A stretch of 36,215 nucleotides of DNA from Thoreauomyces humboldtii (GCA_027596035.1 JADGJA010000147.1:1-36215); one strand, 5' to 3'; positions 9,888 through 20,607 are shown, counted from the stretch's first letter. Translations and numbers: made by a program. Notes: generated by a model from the sequence alone, not told the origin.

Positions 9888-10347
9888 ATGTTCGCCGCAA
9901 AGAAAGTACGCATGGAGGAGACGAGCTATTCCCAAAACACGGGCGTGGACGAAGAAACAAGGAACAAGCTCGCCAGGTACGGAATTCCTGCGGCCGGGTC
10001 CAGGGTCGACCATTCCCACGAGCATTTGACTTACGTTCACCTAATACATCATCGCTCGGATTCTTCACTTGTTATTCTTTCCAGCCTTGGCATGCGGGTG
10101 CGAAAATGTTAGTGAATTGCTGGGGGTCGTAATTCGAGATGACTTTGGCAGGACCCTGACGAGTCGGTTTTCTCTCTGGTCAGCGATTTACGATGGCTAC
10201 AAGAGCGCCGACAAGCCTGCCATCTACGGCATGCCCTCGCAGAAGGAACTGCAGCAGCACCAACAACAGCAACAACAACAACAATCAGATGCTATCGCTC
10301 AACCGTCGCGAAAGCGCTCTCTCATCACTGACTACTTCCCGCAGTAG
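9888..10347 (+). CDS. Small Spd1/Dif1-like RNR regulator candidate with C-terminal PIP-like box
   Basis: Three exons (9888-9976, 10085-10107, 10184-10347) close in phase to 91 residues. The second exon is only 23 nt and its acceptor has a strong pyrimidine tract. The middle of the protein contains LGMRVRKSIYDGYKS, which resembles the Hug-type motif of small fungal ribonucleotide reductase inhibitors and import factors (Spd1, Dif1, Hug1). A polyglutamine stretch follows. The last residues, KRSLITDYFPQ, resemble a PCNA-interacting box (x-x-x-I-x-x-Y-F) with Thr-Asp at the positions that define a CRL4-Cdt2 PIP degron. The usual Gln at box position 1 is replaced by Arg, and the basic residue expected after the box is absent. 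The gene structure is well supported; the family call is recalled similarity, not a search. Confidence 0.6.
10251..10290 (+). repeat. CAG/CAA polyglutamine microsatellite
   Basis: An imperfect CAR-triplet run inside the preceding CDS encodes a Gln-rich stretch interrupted by His. It is likely to vary in length between strains. Confidence 0.7.
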
Positions 10348-11216
10348 TTTACGCGAAAAGCCACGGCGCTCGCCCAAGCATTGGGCATGACCGTCCTCCC
10401 TCCTTTGCACATACCTCTTTCACCGTTCCGGACTCTTTTTCTTCTTCTTTCGCCTTTTTGCCGCGGCTGTTCGTCGTTTTGCCGGACTGTTTTTCCCGAT
10501 TTCAAAACATTAGTTAGTTCACAATCAACTTGTACATGGTACAAGAAAGGCGTTGTAAACTCACAGGTCTGAATTGAACCTGATGCCATCTGGCCTATGC
10601 CCGGATTTTGTTTTGCTCTTGCGTCCGTTCGATATGCCGTACGCGTCGAAACCTGGGCGGGGAACTGAAAGCCTGGGCTGTTCGATCCTCCCTTTGCGGT
10701 TCCTTCGAGATTTCTCGAGCTCCCCTGGAAGTGAACCATGTGTCGTGCAGAAAGACCGAGTGATGCGCCGACACGAAATTGCGCGCCGTTCTCTTTGAGC
10801 CAGATGTACTGTAGCAGCCAGCCAGTGGCAGGATGGCCCACCGGCCAACCACGGAAGCTTGGTAAGTATGCTTCCCCCAGCAGCGCACATATCCAAGTCG
10901 TGAAAGAATCTGTGACACATCAAGGACAAAAGACTTAAGAGACATGCTGATAAAACGCGGGTGAGCGTCCAGCTTACCGTTCACCGCACCCGTCGCGGAT
11001 CGGTTTGGAGCGGCGATAGGGGAACAGATCGCGTATTTCCCCTGTCCATGAGGGTCCAGTGCCAAGTATTGCTATCTTGGGATTGAGAGCTTCGGGAAGA
11101 GCGCAATTGCCTGGTACGGTTCAAGGGGGAAATTCGACCGCGAAGTCCGATACCACAAAACCCGGAAGTGTTTTCGGACATGACCGGACGAACAGAGTGG
11201 GACCTGGACGGCCCAT
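10332..11216 (-). CDS. Uncharacterised spliced gene, reading frame not settled
   Basis: Strong introns (10910-10977, donor GTAAGC; 10487-10564, donor GTGAGT with a CTAAC branch point) show a minus-strand gene. The best complete model uses exons 11154-11216, 10978-11071, 10565-10909 and 10332-10486, giving 218 residues. It reads LDPHGQGKYAICSPIAAPNR, then FRGWPVGHPATGWLLQYIWL, and overlaps the 3' end of the plus-strand gene by 16 bp. A competing frame shares the last two introns, reads GFDAYGISNGRKSKTKSG and ends at 10420 in a lysine-rich tail (AAAKRRKKKKKSPER). All three frames are open over the 345-bp exon, so sequence alone does not decide. I recognise no family. Confidence 0.42.
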
Positions 11217-11282
11217 GGAAAGCCGAGGGACGGAGCCTTGACCCTCCGGCCGGCAAGCGAAAAAGACTCTTTGGTGCGTGTG

Positions 11283-11339
11283 TTCTCTCTCTCTCTCTGT
11301 GCTCCCTTCTCTCTCTCTGCTTTCTTTCTTTTTCGTTTT
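11283..11339. repeat. CT-rich (GA on minus) promoter tract
   Basis: Imperfect (CT)n and CTTT tracts lie in the 275-bp gap between the divergent 10332-11216 gene and the WDR75 gene. They could act as a GAGA-like, nucleosome-excluding element or be a plain microsatellite. Confidence 0.55.
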
Positions 11340-11491
11340 CCCCAAAATCCCTCACGTACATACTAACCCCACTGCATGCGACCTGACCCCGACTTGGAAC
11401 CTTGAAACCCACCTACTCTTGGCATCCTCAGCACAATCTTGCGAACGGCACACAGTCATCGGTCTGGAAACCTTCACTTGGCGCGCCATCA

Positions 11492-14400
11492 ATGCCCTCA
11501 AAAGACCAGAAGCCTTCTGTGGGCCGAAAGGCGACCATAAAGCCCGAAGCCATGGCCCCTGTTGCGACACCCAGAAAGCGCACAAAGAAGGCGAAAGCCA
11601 AAAAGGACAACGCGGCCAAGGAAGTCGCTGAGTTGGGAAAGGCAGGAGGTTGGAGGTCCATCTCCCTCGCGGGCGGACCCATCGGACAACGTCGAGTGGC
11701 CTTCTCGTCCGACTCGGCGTGCTTCTTTTGCGTGGCCGGAGCTCGCATAAAGGTCCACAGCTCTGCAACCGGTCTCGTCATTCGTTCGCTTTCTGCTACA
11801 TCCGACTTGCCCATCACCTACACTTCCATTCAACCTCACAGCTCCGAGAGCAGTCAGGTGCGTTCCGGGCTGCAGAACTGCTAGCGCAGCGTTCCCGCAC
11901 ACGCAAGGGGGTCTTACTTTTCCTGTTTCCCGTAGGTCTACTCGGCCTCGACAGACGGCCTTATCCGGTTGTGGAATCACGAGACGGGGCAGCTGCTGAA
12001 GGTGCGTGATTCGTTTCGTGGGTCGGGTCAGATCACTCTGCTGATACCTCACGTTTCAATCCTCAGTCATGGAAGCTTGGTGGTTCCCTCGAACATCTCA
12101 AGATCAACCAAAACGAACCTGACCATGCCTATATCATCAAGCGAGATTCGAAAGCGACGTCGAAGGATGCTTACACTCTGGCACGGTACTCCTTCTCGAC
12201 TTTGAAAAGCACGGTGCTTGTGAAGTCCAAGGAAGAGCTGCTCGGCGTGCAGATTGCGGCGGATAACAGCTACGTAGCGACTGCCTCTGCCAAAGAGTGT
12301 AGCATGATGAGCGTTGACTTTGTCTCGCAACCGGTCATCGAAAAGTGGGTATCACCGGCTCGTTACGTCTGAGCATACCAACTTACCGTTTCACTCTTTC
12401 AGATTTTACCCCGACACGCGCATCACATCATTTGCCCTTCACCCTACCGGAGTCTACATTGCGATAGGAGACCTCATCGGAAAGATTACGCTATGGTGAG
12501 TAATAGCCTACGAACCCGATCTCCTATTCAACTAGCTGAATCCCGCTCCTCCAGGCATTGCGGGAGCATTTTCGCACCAGGCCCTGCAATCACTTCGGTC
12601 ATGCACTGGCATCCGTACCAGGTCAACGGAGTAGAATTTACGGCAGATGGAGAATATTTACTTTCGGGAGGTGAAGAGGCTGTCCTTGTCGTATGGCAGT
12701 TGACTACGCGGTCCAAGTCATTCCTGCCGCGACTCGGATCCCCGATCCAAACCGTGGCCGTAAGCCCCAACCAGCAATCGTACGCCCTCACCCACGCCGA
12801 CAACTCGGTCCGTATCGTCACGGCCACCACCATGCAGAGCAAGCATCTGCTCGCCGGGCCACCAGCACGTTAGTTCCACAATGCCCTTTTGTTGTCACGT
12901 CCTCTCGGTCCCTCATGGTGTTCCTTTTCCTTCACAGACATTCACGTTCCCGATCGAAGATGGAAGCTCGCGAGAGAGCCGCGCGAAAACAGCGTTGTTC
13001 TCTACGGGCAGCTCGGCAACATCCAGTTCTACGATGTTTCCAGCGATGCCCGTCTTCATCAGCTCGACGTTACCGGCGTCGAACCAGCGATGAGTCTGGA
13101 CGAACACAAACAGGTCGTAACCAACATCGTCACGCAAGTGCAGTTTTCTGAGGACAACAAGTGGATGATGACGGTGGACGAACGACACGATCTCGAATCG
13201 ACGGCTCGCGAAAGTAGGCTCAAGTTTTGGAAGTACGATTCGGACACATCGAGGTAAGGACTGAGCACGAAGCCTAGTGACGTGGTCGTTTAGAGATCTC
13301 ATCTTGCTCGATCAGATATACGCTGTTCACACGCATCGATAGGCCGCATGCAGGCTACGTCACGGGAGCCACCATGTCTCCCAAAAGCTCTTCGCCTTTG
13401 CGAGCAGCAACCACTGGATCCGACGGGGTTTTCAGAGTCTGGCAATGGAACTCGGATTCGGCGAACGGAAATGAAGGTAAGCCATGCCTTTGGATTGCCG
13501 GCGGCGGCTCACTCTGCGTTCTGAACGTAGTCTCCTCGTTGTCTAGACTCTTGGCAATGTCAATCGACCGGATCTTATCGGAATATGATCCCGCAAGACG
13601 TTTCGTTCTCTGCCGATGGATCTCTGATCGCCGTCTCGTACGACAAAGCTATCACGATGTGGGACGGCGCTGGAAGCGTGCTGCAGTCCGTGATGATGGC
13701 ACCGACTCCTGTGCGCAACGTCGAGTTTGCCGGCGGGTCCGGTTACGTGGTAACGTCGTCTTCGACGCACGTTCACGTGTGGAACCTTCTAAGCGGAGCT
13801 TGTGAGTGTCTTGTTCAGGTCTACGAGCTCTTCGATCAGCGAGCGAAAAGTCTAACTTAAAATTCGTCTATAGTATGGTGGACCCTCCGAATGGACGTGC
13901 AGGACATCGCGGTGGACACGAACAGCTCTGTCTTTGCGGTCATAACGTCAGAAACTTTTCCAGATCCGTCGCGTCCTCCAAAAATTCGTTCCAGGATTTC
14001 CATATTTGACGTTTCCTCCCCAACACCCATCGTAACCTTTGCGCGACAAGGAAAGTACTGCGCAGCATCGTTCCTTCCAAAATCGTCCGGATCAGACTTT
14101 GTGGCCCTCAACGACGGTGGCGAATTGGAAGTCTTTGCAAAGCAAGAGAAGCGCCAGGACGCGACGCCAGCGAAGGTAAGATGGGGCAGAATCCTTTCTG
14201 GGGACCATTCATTTGGACGCGGCACTGATCACGCCCGTTCCATCAGGCACAGGCGTCCATCGCCACGGACACGAAGCTTTCCTCCATCTACCGCGAAGCT
14301 GCCACACCGAGCGCTCCCACAAGGGTCGAAAGCAGGTTCCTGGTTCCAAAGATGTCAGGTCTGGACGCCCCATCGCACGTCCATCCACCACCGACGCGCT

Positions 14401-14600
14401 TCTTCATGTCGACCATGGAGCAGCTGCTTACGCGGCGCGCAACGCTCATGGAGGAGAACGGCATGGAGGTGGAGGAGGGTGTGGTCAAGCAGGAACCAGT
14501 GGATGTCATCGAGACGACGGAAGACGACGCCAGGGAGACCGTTCGGTTGGATTCCGAGCGCCTTTCGGCTCTCTTTACGAGAATGCTCGTCGCTGCATAG
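11492..14600 (+). CDS. WDR75: WDR75/Utp17 (Nan1) small-subunit processome WD40 protein
   Basis: Ten exons: 11492-11857, 11936-12001, 12067-12344, 12403-12495, 12555-12868, 12938-13253, 13316-13476, 13547-13801, 13874-14175, 14247-14600. They close in phase to 834 residues (human WDR75 is about 830). After a Lys/Arg-rich N terminus (RKRTKKAKAKK), WD40 repeats form two propellers, with typical ends such as VYSASTDGLIRLWN, GDLIGKITLW, LLSGGEEAVLVVW and GSDGVFRVWQW. An acidic and helical C-terminal region follows. WDR75/Utp17 is part of the t-UTP (UtpA) complex, which binds the 5' end of pre-rRNA in the nucleolus and starts 18S rRNA processing. The start is the first ATG with a basic nucleolar-type leader. 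The distinction from other WD40 proteins rests on overall length and layout. Confidence 0.88.
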
Positions 14601-14939
14601 ATCTGTGCGTTATCTCTTTTCCCGAAAAGATGATGCTTTTTATTAATAGATTCTGACGCTCCAAAAAGTAAAGATCTTGCTAAAGTATCGGAACCGGTGT
14701 TGGTCAGGCTGCATCACCGGAATCGATGGGTACGGACGCGGGATAGATCATTGTCGGCGCTTTCGAACGAGTCTCCGGACAAGATTCCTTCTACGTCAAG
14801 GAAAGCAGGTTTCCGGCTACCTCGCGTCCAAGCCTCAAGACAAAGAGTGTCGGATCCGGGACATCTTCGATGGCGTCGCTCCCACAAATAGGGTTGTCCT
14901 CGTGCTGATAAATGCTTTTCGTCGGATGACGAGGTCGAT
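14601..14939. other. Convergent intergenic region, 339 bp
   Basis: This stretch lies between the 3' ends of the WDR75 gene (+) and the 431-residue gene (-). No clear AATAAA is seen; TATTAATAG at about 14641 is the nearest A/T-rich candidate. The minus-strand frame open here continues past a good splice donor and is probably intronic or 3' UTR. Confidence 0.45.
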
Positions 14940-16453
14940 TCAAAGGGAATTAGGTCCGGTCCGGTAACGAACGATTCGCCAATCCTCAAAATAATGTGGC
15001 TCGCGTGCCGGACAGGAGAAGCGCTCCGCGACGCTCCATGTTGGTCTTCACTCACCTCTGCGATATCCAACGAGTTGGCACTGCGAGCCGGATGTTCCCA
15101 GACTTCGGGTCGAGGCAGTTTCAACGCTGCTGCATAGGCGTGCGGCACACTGACTCTGCAGATTCGCGCTGGTTCAGTTATCTGTTGATGATTTCGCTTG
15201 ACTTATCCGCCAGTCAGCTCACTTGACAGGCCGTTCGTCCATGCCAATCTCCCAGCGGTACCCGGCCTTGACGTCCGCCTCGTCGGCAGGCAGATCAAGC
15301 GGACGCCGTAGCTGCGCTGGAAATAGACGCTTGTTGACACGGAATACGCCCGCATCTGGATATGAGGGAAAAGAAAGCATGAGGTGAGAACATGCTTCCC
15401 CACCCCCTCATCCAGGGTCTCAGAAGCGAACCCACAATAGTATCGCGCGTCTTCAAGGACCAAGGGATCTTCCTCTGGCGGTAGCTTACGCGCCTCGTGC
15501 AGATCCGTCTCGGCCCGCGGGGAGAACCGGGGCCCGCTGCGTATCTCCGCCACGTGCTCGCGAACTGCGTCCCAAGTCCCAGGACCCTCGGAAGGCTCGT
15601 CACCGAGCTCACCGACCAACGTGTCGTCGGCAAAGAACCCGTCTGGAAAGAGCTGACGAAACTCCTGCAACCCTTCCACCCAGTCGTCGCCGCGAGACAA
15701 GGCATGGACCGTGTCATGGTCATGCCGCTCGAGCTGCTCTCGCCGTTTCGCAGGGGAAGGACTCCTCCGTTCGCGTCTGGCACGAGCATGGACGGCCGAG
15801 CGAGATCCTGGGATGGTGAGAGGAGAGGGCGAGATGGCTCGCTCCTTTTGCTGGTGTCTGTCGCGTGCACCATTCCTGAACCGAGTGCGCGACCGACCCG
15901 CAGACTTTGCAGCAGCATTGCCTGTGTGACTCGTCCATCGATGATCTTGGTCCGAGGGCCGGCTGGGAAGATGCGGCAGGCCACGTTTTCCGTGTTTCGT
16001 GGTTGCCGTGGATGTGTGCTGTTGACGTTGCCGGTAGACGGCGCTCTGATCGTAGGAACGTTTGGCGAGGTCTAGGGAGTGGAAGAGGTCCTGGGTCTTG
16101 TCCCGTAGCTTGGAGATGGCGACCAGAGGGTCCCTCGTTGCCATGGCCGTGATGCTTCCTGTAATACGATTGGCGAAGAGGTCAAGAAGAATGGCGTTGC
16201 CCGTCGTTGTTCCGTTCTGTGCTACCCGACGGCGAGACGGCAACCCTGCCGTTTCTCTCTTCTGCTGCGGTTCGTCGCGTTCCTTCTTCAAGCCACACCT
16301 GCCCCTTCCTGTATACCCTCGCCCCGCCCCCATTTCCCTCGTGGCATCCAACGTCGAAACAGAACAACTGACAGACGGGAGCCTGCCATCGGGTCTCGGC
16401 TTATCGCACCCGGTGAACTCTTTGGATTCTGGACGTCCCTCATCGCAAGCCAT
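14940..16453 (-). CDS. Uncharacterised basic protein, 431 residues
   Basis: Four exons: 15436-16453, 15223-15355, 15056-15155, 14940-14984. The phases close to 431 residues. A reading ending at a TGA at 15219-15221 is possible, but that TGA sits inside a good donor (AA|GTGAGC) and splicing continues the frame to KVSVPHAYAAALKLPRPEVW. The N-terminal third may be over-extended: another ATG in a good context at 16144 opens MATRDPLVAISKLRDKTQDL. The centre is Arg/Ser-rich with SPSP motifs. The C-terminal part is more ordered (ADVKAGYRWEIGMDERPVK). I recognise no domain. Only 62 bp separate its longest start from the divergent SH3 gene, which favours the shorter start. Confidence 0.58.
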
Positions 16454-16515
16454 AATATCCCTGCGTTCGATTCGGAACTGACATCAACTGATCTACACCA
16501 CCACCACCCCCGTCA

Positions 16516-17599
16516 ATGCCGTCTGCCCGCACCTTGCTGTTATCCGCTCTTGCCGCCGCTTTGCTGAGCGGATGCGGGGCGTCAGCACGTTACGTTACTT
16601 TAGGCGGAGTTTGCAGCACAACTGTGGATGAGTTCGGTTGCGAAGGAACAAACTACCTGGAATGCATCGAGAACCGTTGGACAATTCAAAATATCTGCGC
16701 CGAGCTGTGCACGTCAATACCCTCATATTATGCTGTAGGTTTGAGAACGAGAGGTTGGATCATGCGCTTGGTAATCTAATTTTCGATGAAATAGAACTGC
16801 GGACGCAACTCACACGGCCTGGAACCCGAAACCACCGATACCCCGGCTGTAACAAGCTCTCCCGTGATTTCCAGCCTTGCTACATCTACTCCAGTCACAC
16901 CCAACGTTGCTACCACATCAACATCCCAACCCGCTGCGGCTGTCACGACGGTCTCCACTCAGCTTATTCCAGCGTCCGTATTGGTACCGGCGTCCGGCAG
17001 TGCCGCCTCTGCCACGAACTCTCCCGTTTCGCCAGTCAACGGGACAGGTACCTTGCCGTCCGCTTCGATACAGGCACCCAGTATCAGCGAGAAGGGTAGC
17101 GGATCCAGCATCCCAAAAGGGGTCATCATCGGACCCATCGTCGCCGGGGTCGCACTTATCGTCGCTGTGGCAGCGACAGTGGTCGTATCCCGCCGCAAGA
17201 ACCGCTTCAAGGGAAAACCTGTGTCTCGAGACATTGCTGGACCCGAGGCAGGATATCTCACTCAGAACACGCCGCCGGTGTTCTCGGACGGTGGTGGGAT
17301 GATAAACGTGTCCTCCGTGCTTACCAAGCGATATATCTGCGCTCATCCGTACATGCCAGTGGCCGCGGATGAGATAGCTTTGAACGTTGGTGACGCAGTA
17401 CGGCTCAACCTCCTTTTCAACGATGGTAAGAGACTTTTGCGAAAGGTGATCCGATTGCCCTGCTCACGTGTTTTTCCCATCTTGTGTAGGCTGGGCAAAG
17501 GGATCGAACGAGACCACCGGGCAGCACGGTCTCCTCCCCTGTGCATGCGTCCGAGAGGACACCCTTCCGACGTCGGCCCAAGAATCGAAAGCTACGTAG
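16516..17599 (+). CDS. Single-pass membrane protein with Ser/Thr-rich ectodomain and cytosolic SH3
   Basis: Three exons (16516-16734, 16795-17425, 17490-17599) close in phase to 319 residues. In order: a cleavable signal peptide (residues 1 to about 24, hydrophobic core LLLSALAAALL); a small Cys-containing module (about 25-85, six or more Cys); a Ser/Thr/Pro/Ala-rich, probably O-glycosylated stalk (about 86-175); a membrane helix (about 182-203) followed by the stop-transfer RRKNRFKGK; and an SH3 domain (about 250-305) with AHPY, an acidic ADEIAL loop, GWAKG and GLLPCACV. The arrangement resembles fungal surface sensors that recruit partners through SH3 domains, but the ligand is unknown. The LLSGC run looks like a bacterial lipobox; in this eukaryotic context that is coincidence. 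Confidence 0.8.
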
Positions 17600-17863
17600 G
17601 CTTCGCATATCAAGTTTATCACATTAGTGTTTTCCGGTTTTTTTTTTGTTGTTCGCTGTCATCTCCCGTGTTGCACCGGGAACATTTTCCAGTTTCTCAT
17701 TTTCAAATACCTCGATCGTCTACAGTTTACTGCAGGGCAACCAGCGCCTCTCGGTCCACAGTGCTACTTTCTTTGAACACCTCCGTCCCACAAACTTTCC
17801 ATTCCTGAAAGTGCCTATCTACACTATCACGTAGTTTCTGATATACGACGTGCTGTCCATTTC

Positions 17864-19211
17864 TCACTTCTTCGTCGTTGCTAAAACCACTTGTTGCACC
17901 CCCGTCGGTCCCATCGCCGATTCTAACTTTCCCTCCGGTGTAGGCGGAGCGACGGCTGCGGTCCGCGGCACGTGCTTGCCGGGGTGATAATACACAAGGA
18001 GAGCTGAGATCCTTCAGCAACAGCCCTGTCTCTCCTCGCCGCCACAATAATAACACACGCTTACCAGTCGCAATGACGATCAAAAGGGAGTCGAACACAT
18101 AAAAGTATGCCTCTGTGGTCTCGAGAGTAGAGGCAACTTGAGCAAACTCCAGGATTCTGCAGAGATGATTGACGATCAGAACGTGAACACCCCTCGAACT
18201 TGACGCTGGCCAAATACCTGAACACGGAACGTGCCTAAGCGTGGAGAAACTCAAGCTTAAGTTTTGTAGGCCAGCGTCTGTGACAGGACACCGCATTCAT
18301 ACTCACCAGGATCAACACCGAGTTCACGTGCATTGCATTCAAGAGCGGCGACCATTTTTCGCGACCTGCAACAGCTGCCGACCTTGTCCGTGCATCGAAG
18401 TGACATACGGCCAGTGCAAAGATTCCGAAAGAAACAATCTAGATCAAGGTACTGTCAACACATGTTGCTCACTGGAGTAAGTTGTACTTCCAACCGCTTC
18501 CGATCTCCTCTTTACCTGCAGGATCAGGCCGCCCTGATGAAAAGATGAGCGTTGTTTAGCTGATGCTCCCGACAGGGACCATGACAGAGAAGATTACCAG
18601 CAGGATGTTTCGTCCCATGTTGTACTTTGAGACACTGGACGCATCGATCAAAGCCGATGCACCAAAGACTTGAACCAGGAAGGTGATAGCATCAGAAATC
18701 ACAAAGACGACGGACACAATACTCCCCTTGGGAATCGACAGATGAGAAGGGGCACGGCAGGGCAAAGGGCTCTGTCAACGACTTGTCGACATACCTTCAG
18801 GAACGAGTACTGGTTGCCCACGCCAGCAATGAGACGTCCAAATATCATGTACAGAACGGCGCAATTGAAGACCGGGGGAAGGATCAATCCGATGCTCGAG
18901 ATGATGAGCGGTGTCTTGGCCTTCTGGTTGTCGATCGAGACATAACGGGATGCGAACCCGATCACTTCGACTGCGAGCATGAAAACGTACATCAGATGGG
19001 TAATGGGCAGACTTCATAGCGCTTCTTTTGCTAGCTTCTTACAGGCTGGACTGATGATCATCACCCACATGTACCACGTTCGGAAACGAATCCCTTGCAC
19101 GAGATGGGCGACGAGGAGGATGGCAAAGACGACGGCGCCGATGACCGCAAGAGCGTGTGACGGAGCATATTTGTAGAATGAGGTATCGGTCGTGGTAGTG
19201 GTGGTAGTCAT
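17864..19211 (-). CDS. RTA1-family seven-helix membrane protein
   Basis: Eight exons: 19043-19211, 18795-18970, 18598-18726, 18516-18533, 18307-18438, 18218-18234, 18065-18156, 17864-18003. They close in phase to 290 residues, a normal RTA1 length. Two exons are tiny (18 and 17 nt). Family hallmarks are the N-terminal YAPSHALAVIGAVVFAIL helix, EVIGFASR after helix 2, GRNILLGGLILQ, ARSVFRILEFAQ and a glutamate before AYFYVFDSL, then YYHPGK. RTA1/RSB1-type proteins sit in fungal plasma or internal membranes and are linked to lipid translocation and resistance to toxic compounds; RTA1 I know only from fungi. The start ATG is followed by a run of Thr. The gene is divergent from the four-helix protein at 19763. 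Confidence 0.92.
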
Positions 19212-19762
19212 GGCTGTTTCGATTTACATCAAGAAGCACTACGTCGTCTTGCTCCGCGTTATAAGGGAAAACGTGGCGCTTCCGGGAGCCCTCCGAAAAG
19301 AAGCTCTGTTAGACACTATTTCCATCTCGCTCGACGTGCTCTTACGTGGCTCTGAGAATGGACGGCGCCATCTCAGACTTCGTAGTAACATACCATAGCA
19401 GCTGATTGAAGAGTCGAATGGTCGCAAGAGTCCCTCGAGCTGCCTGAAGGCACTGCGCTCTGTCGGAACGGCGAACGGCCCTCTGTCCAAAACGAAGCCA
19501 TGGCATCATTAGCATGGGTGAGGCCTTTTTCCACTTTCTCCCCTTGTAAATGGTGGGCTTGTGAGCTGCCAGTCCGATCGGCAGATTTATGGGAGCCAGC
19601 GGAAAGGAAGGAGTGGACTTGTGTGGATGGTCAAAGAGAGCCCAACAGGGGGAAGCAGTGCGCGCGTCATGAGCAGAAAGCATAATGCACGTATTCCCCG
19701 CTCGGCGCTTTTCAACAAGAAACTTCTCAGCTTACTCTTTCCTACCTGGTCTCTCAAGACCA
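19212..19762. other. Divergent promoter region, 551 bp
   Basis: This region lies between the RTA1-family gene (-) and the Pro/Gln-rich membrane protein gene (+). The open frames here show no protein features. It presumably contains both promoters. Confidence 0.45.
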
Positions 19763-20583
19763 ATGGCCGAATCACATAAAACGCTGTATCCGCCTCCAGA
19801 GAACCCACACTGGCAAGCAAATGACCCACCCGCATATCCCCAACCGGCCGCGCAATATCAACAGCCCGAGCAGTCCTCCCAGCATCAGTACCCACAGTAT
19901 CAGCAGTCACCATCCCAACCCCAGCAGACAGGGCCTTACAAGCCTCCTCAACAGAACCCGGAGCAGGCCTATCCCCCACAGCATGGCCATTACGTGCAGC
20001 AACCTGTCTTCATAGCTCAGGTTCCCCACGACGCCCACGACAGCTTCTGGGCAGGTTTCTTCGTAGCAGTGCCGCTAGCTATCTGCTTTGGTCCCGCTTC
20101 TCTGTATCTGCTCTGCTGCTTCTTCGCACCTAATGGCCGACGCGGGATCGTTGGTGGAATCGGATTCTCCTGCACGGTAGTCGGCACGATATTCTTCATC
20201 CTCGGAGCCCTCATACAGGCAGCCATCAACAGGGACTGCGACGATTTCAGGAAGCACGGAACTGCAAATGATTGCTCGGGCACGCCTGCAATGGCAATAT
20301 TTGCCGTGAGTGCCGGAATGTATCTTTACGCTTCCTCTAGTATACTCACAGGCTTCATGTGGCATTACCGCAGGTCATTGGTGGATGTTGGTATCTGATA
20401 GGCTTGCCGGTAACATACTTGAAAGAAAGCGCTTTCTGGAAAAGCCCCCTTCTGACCCTCCTTCTCGTTCAGTGCTTGCTGGCCTCATTCTTGATGTGGT
20501 TGTCCGCCAGAGGTGCAAGGAATGCTGCCACCTTGTATCAAGCTCCTCAGCCTTACCCACAAATGCAACAGCAATCTCGATGA
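19763..20583 (+). CDS. Pro/Gln-rich four-helix membrane protein
   Basis: Two exons (19763-20305, 20374-20583) join in phase 0 across a 68-bp GTGAGT intron to give 250 residues. The first 90 or so are disordered and rich in Pro, Gln and Tyr, with a PPAYP motif that could bind WW domains. Four hydrophobic segments follow: around FFVAVPLAICFGPASLYLL, IGFSCTVVGTIFFILGALI, AIFAVIGGCWYLIGLPV and LLTLLLVQCLLASFLMWL. A short tail again carries Pro/Gln/Tyr. Between helices 2 and 3 a loop has two Cys (NRDCDDF, NDCSGT). The start ATG is followed by AESHKTLYPPPE. I do not recognise a named family; it has a tetraspan, MARVEL-like layout with no diagnostic motif. Confidence 0.78.
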
Positions 20584-20607
20584 GGATAGCCTGACACCCG
20601 AAACCCC

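Noticed and set aside
9687..10112. Unspliced 141-codon frame covering the RNR-regulator-like start
   Set aside because: It begins at a non-ATG codon and runs through a clear donor; the spliced 91-residue model ends in a coherent protein.
14714..15148. 144-codon minus-strand frame
   Set aside because: Its first part is a real exon of the 431-residue gene, but the rest lies beyond a strong GTGAGT donor and looks like intron or 3' UTR.
15223..15600. QCR7-like (complex III) similarity in the 431-residue protein
   Set aside because: Only a vague spacing resemblance; the long basic region and overall length do not fit QCR7.
16516..16590. Bacterial lipoprotein signal (LLSGC)
   Set aside because: The gene has introns, a membrane helix and an SH3 domain; lipobox processing does not apply in a eukaryote.
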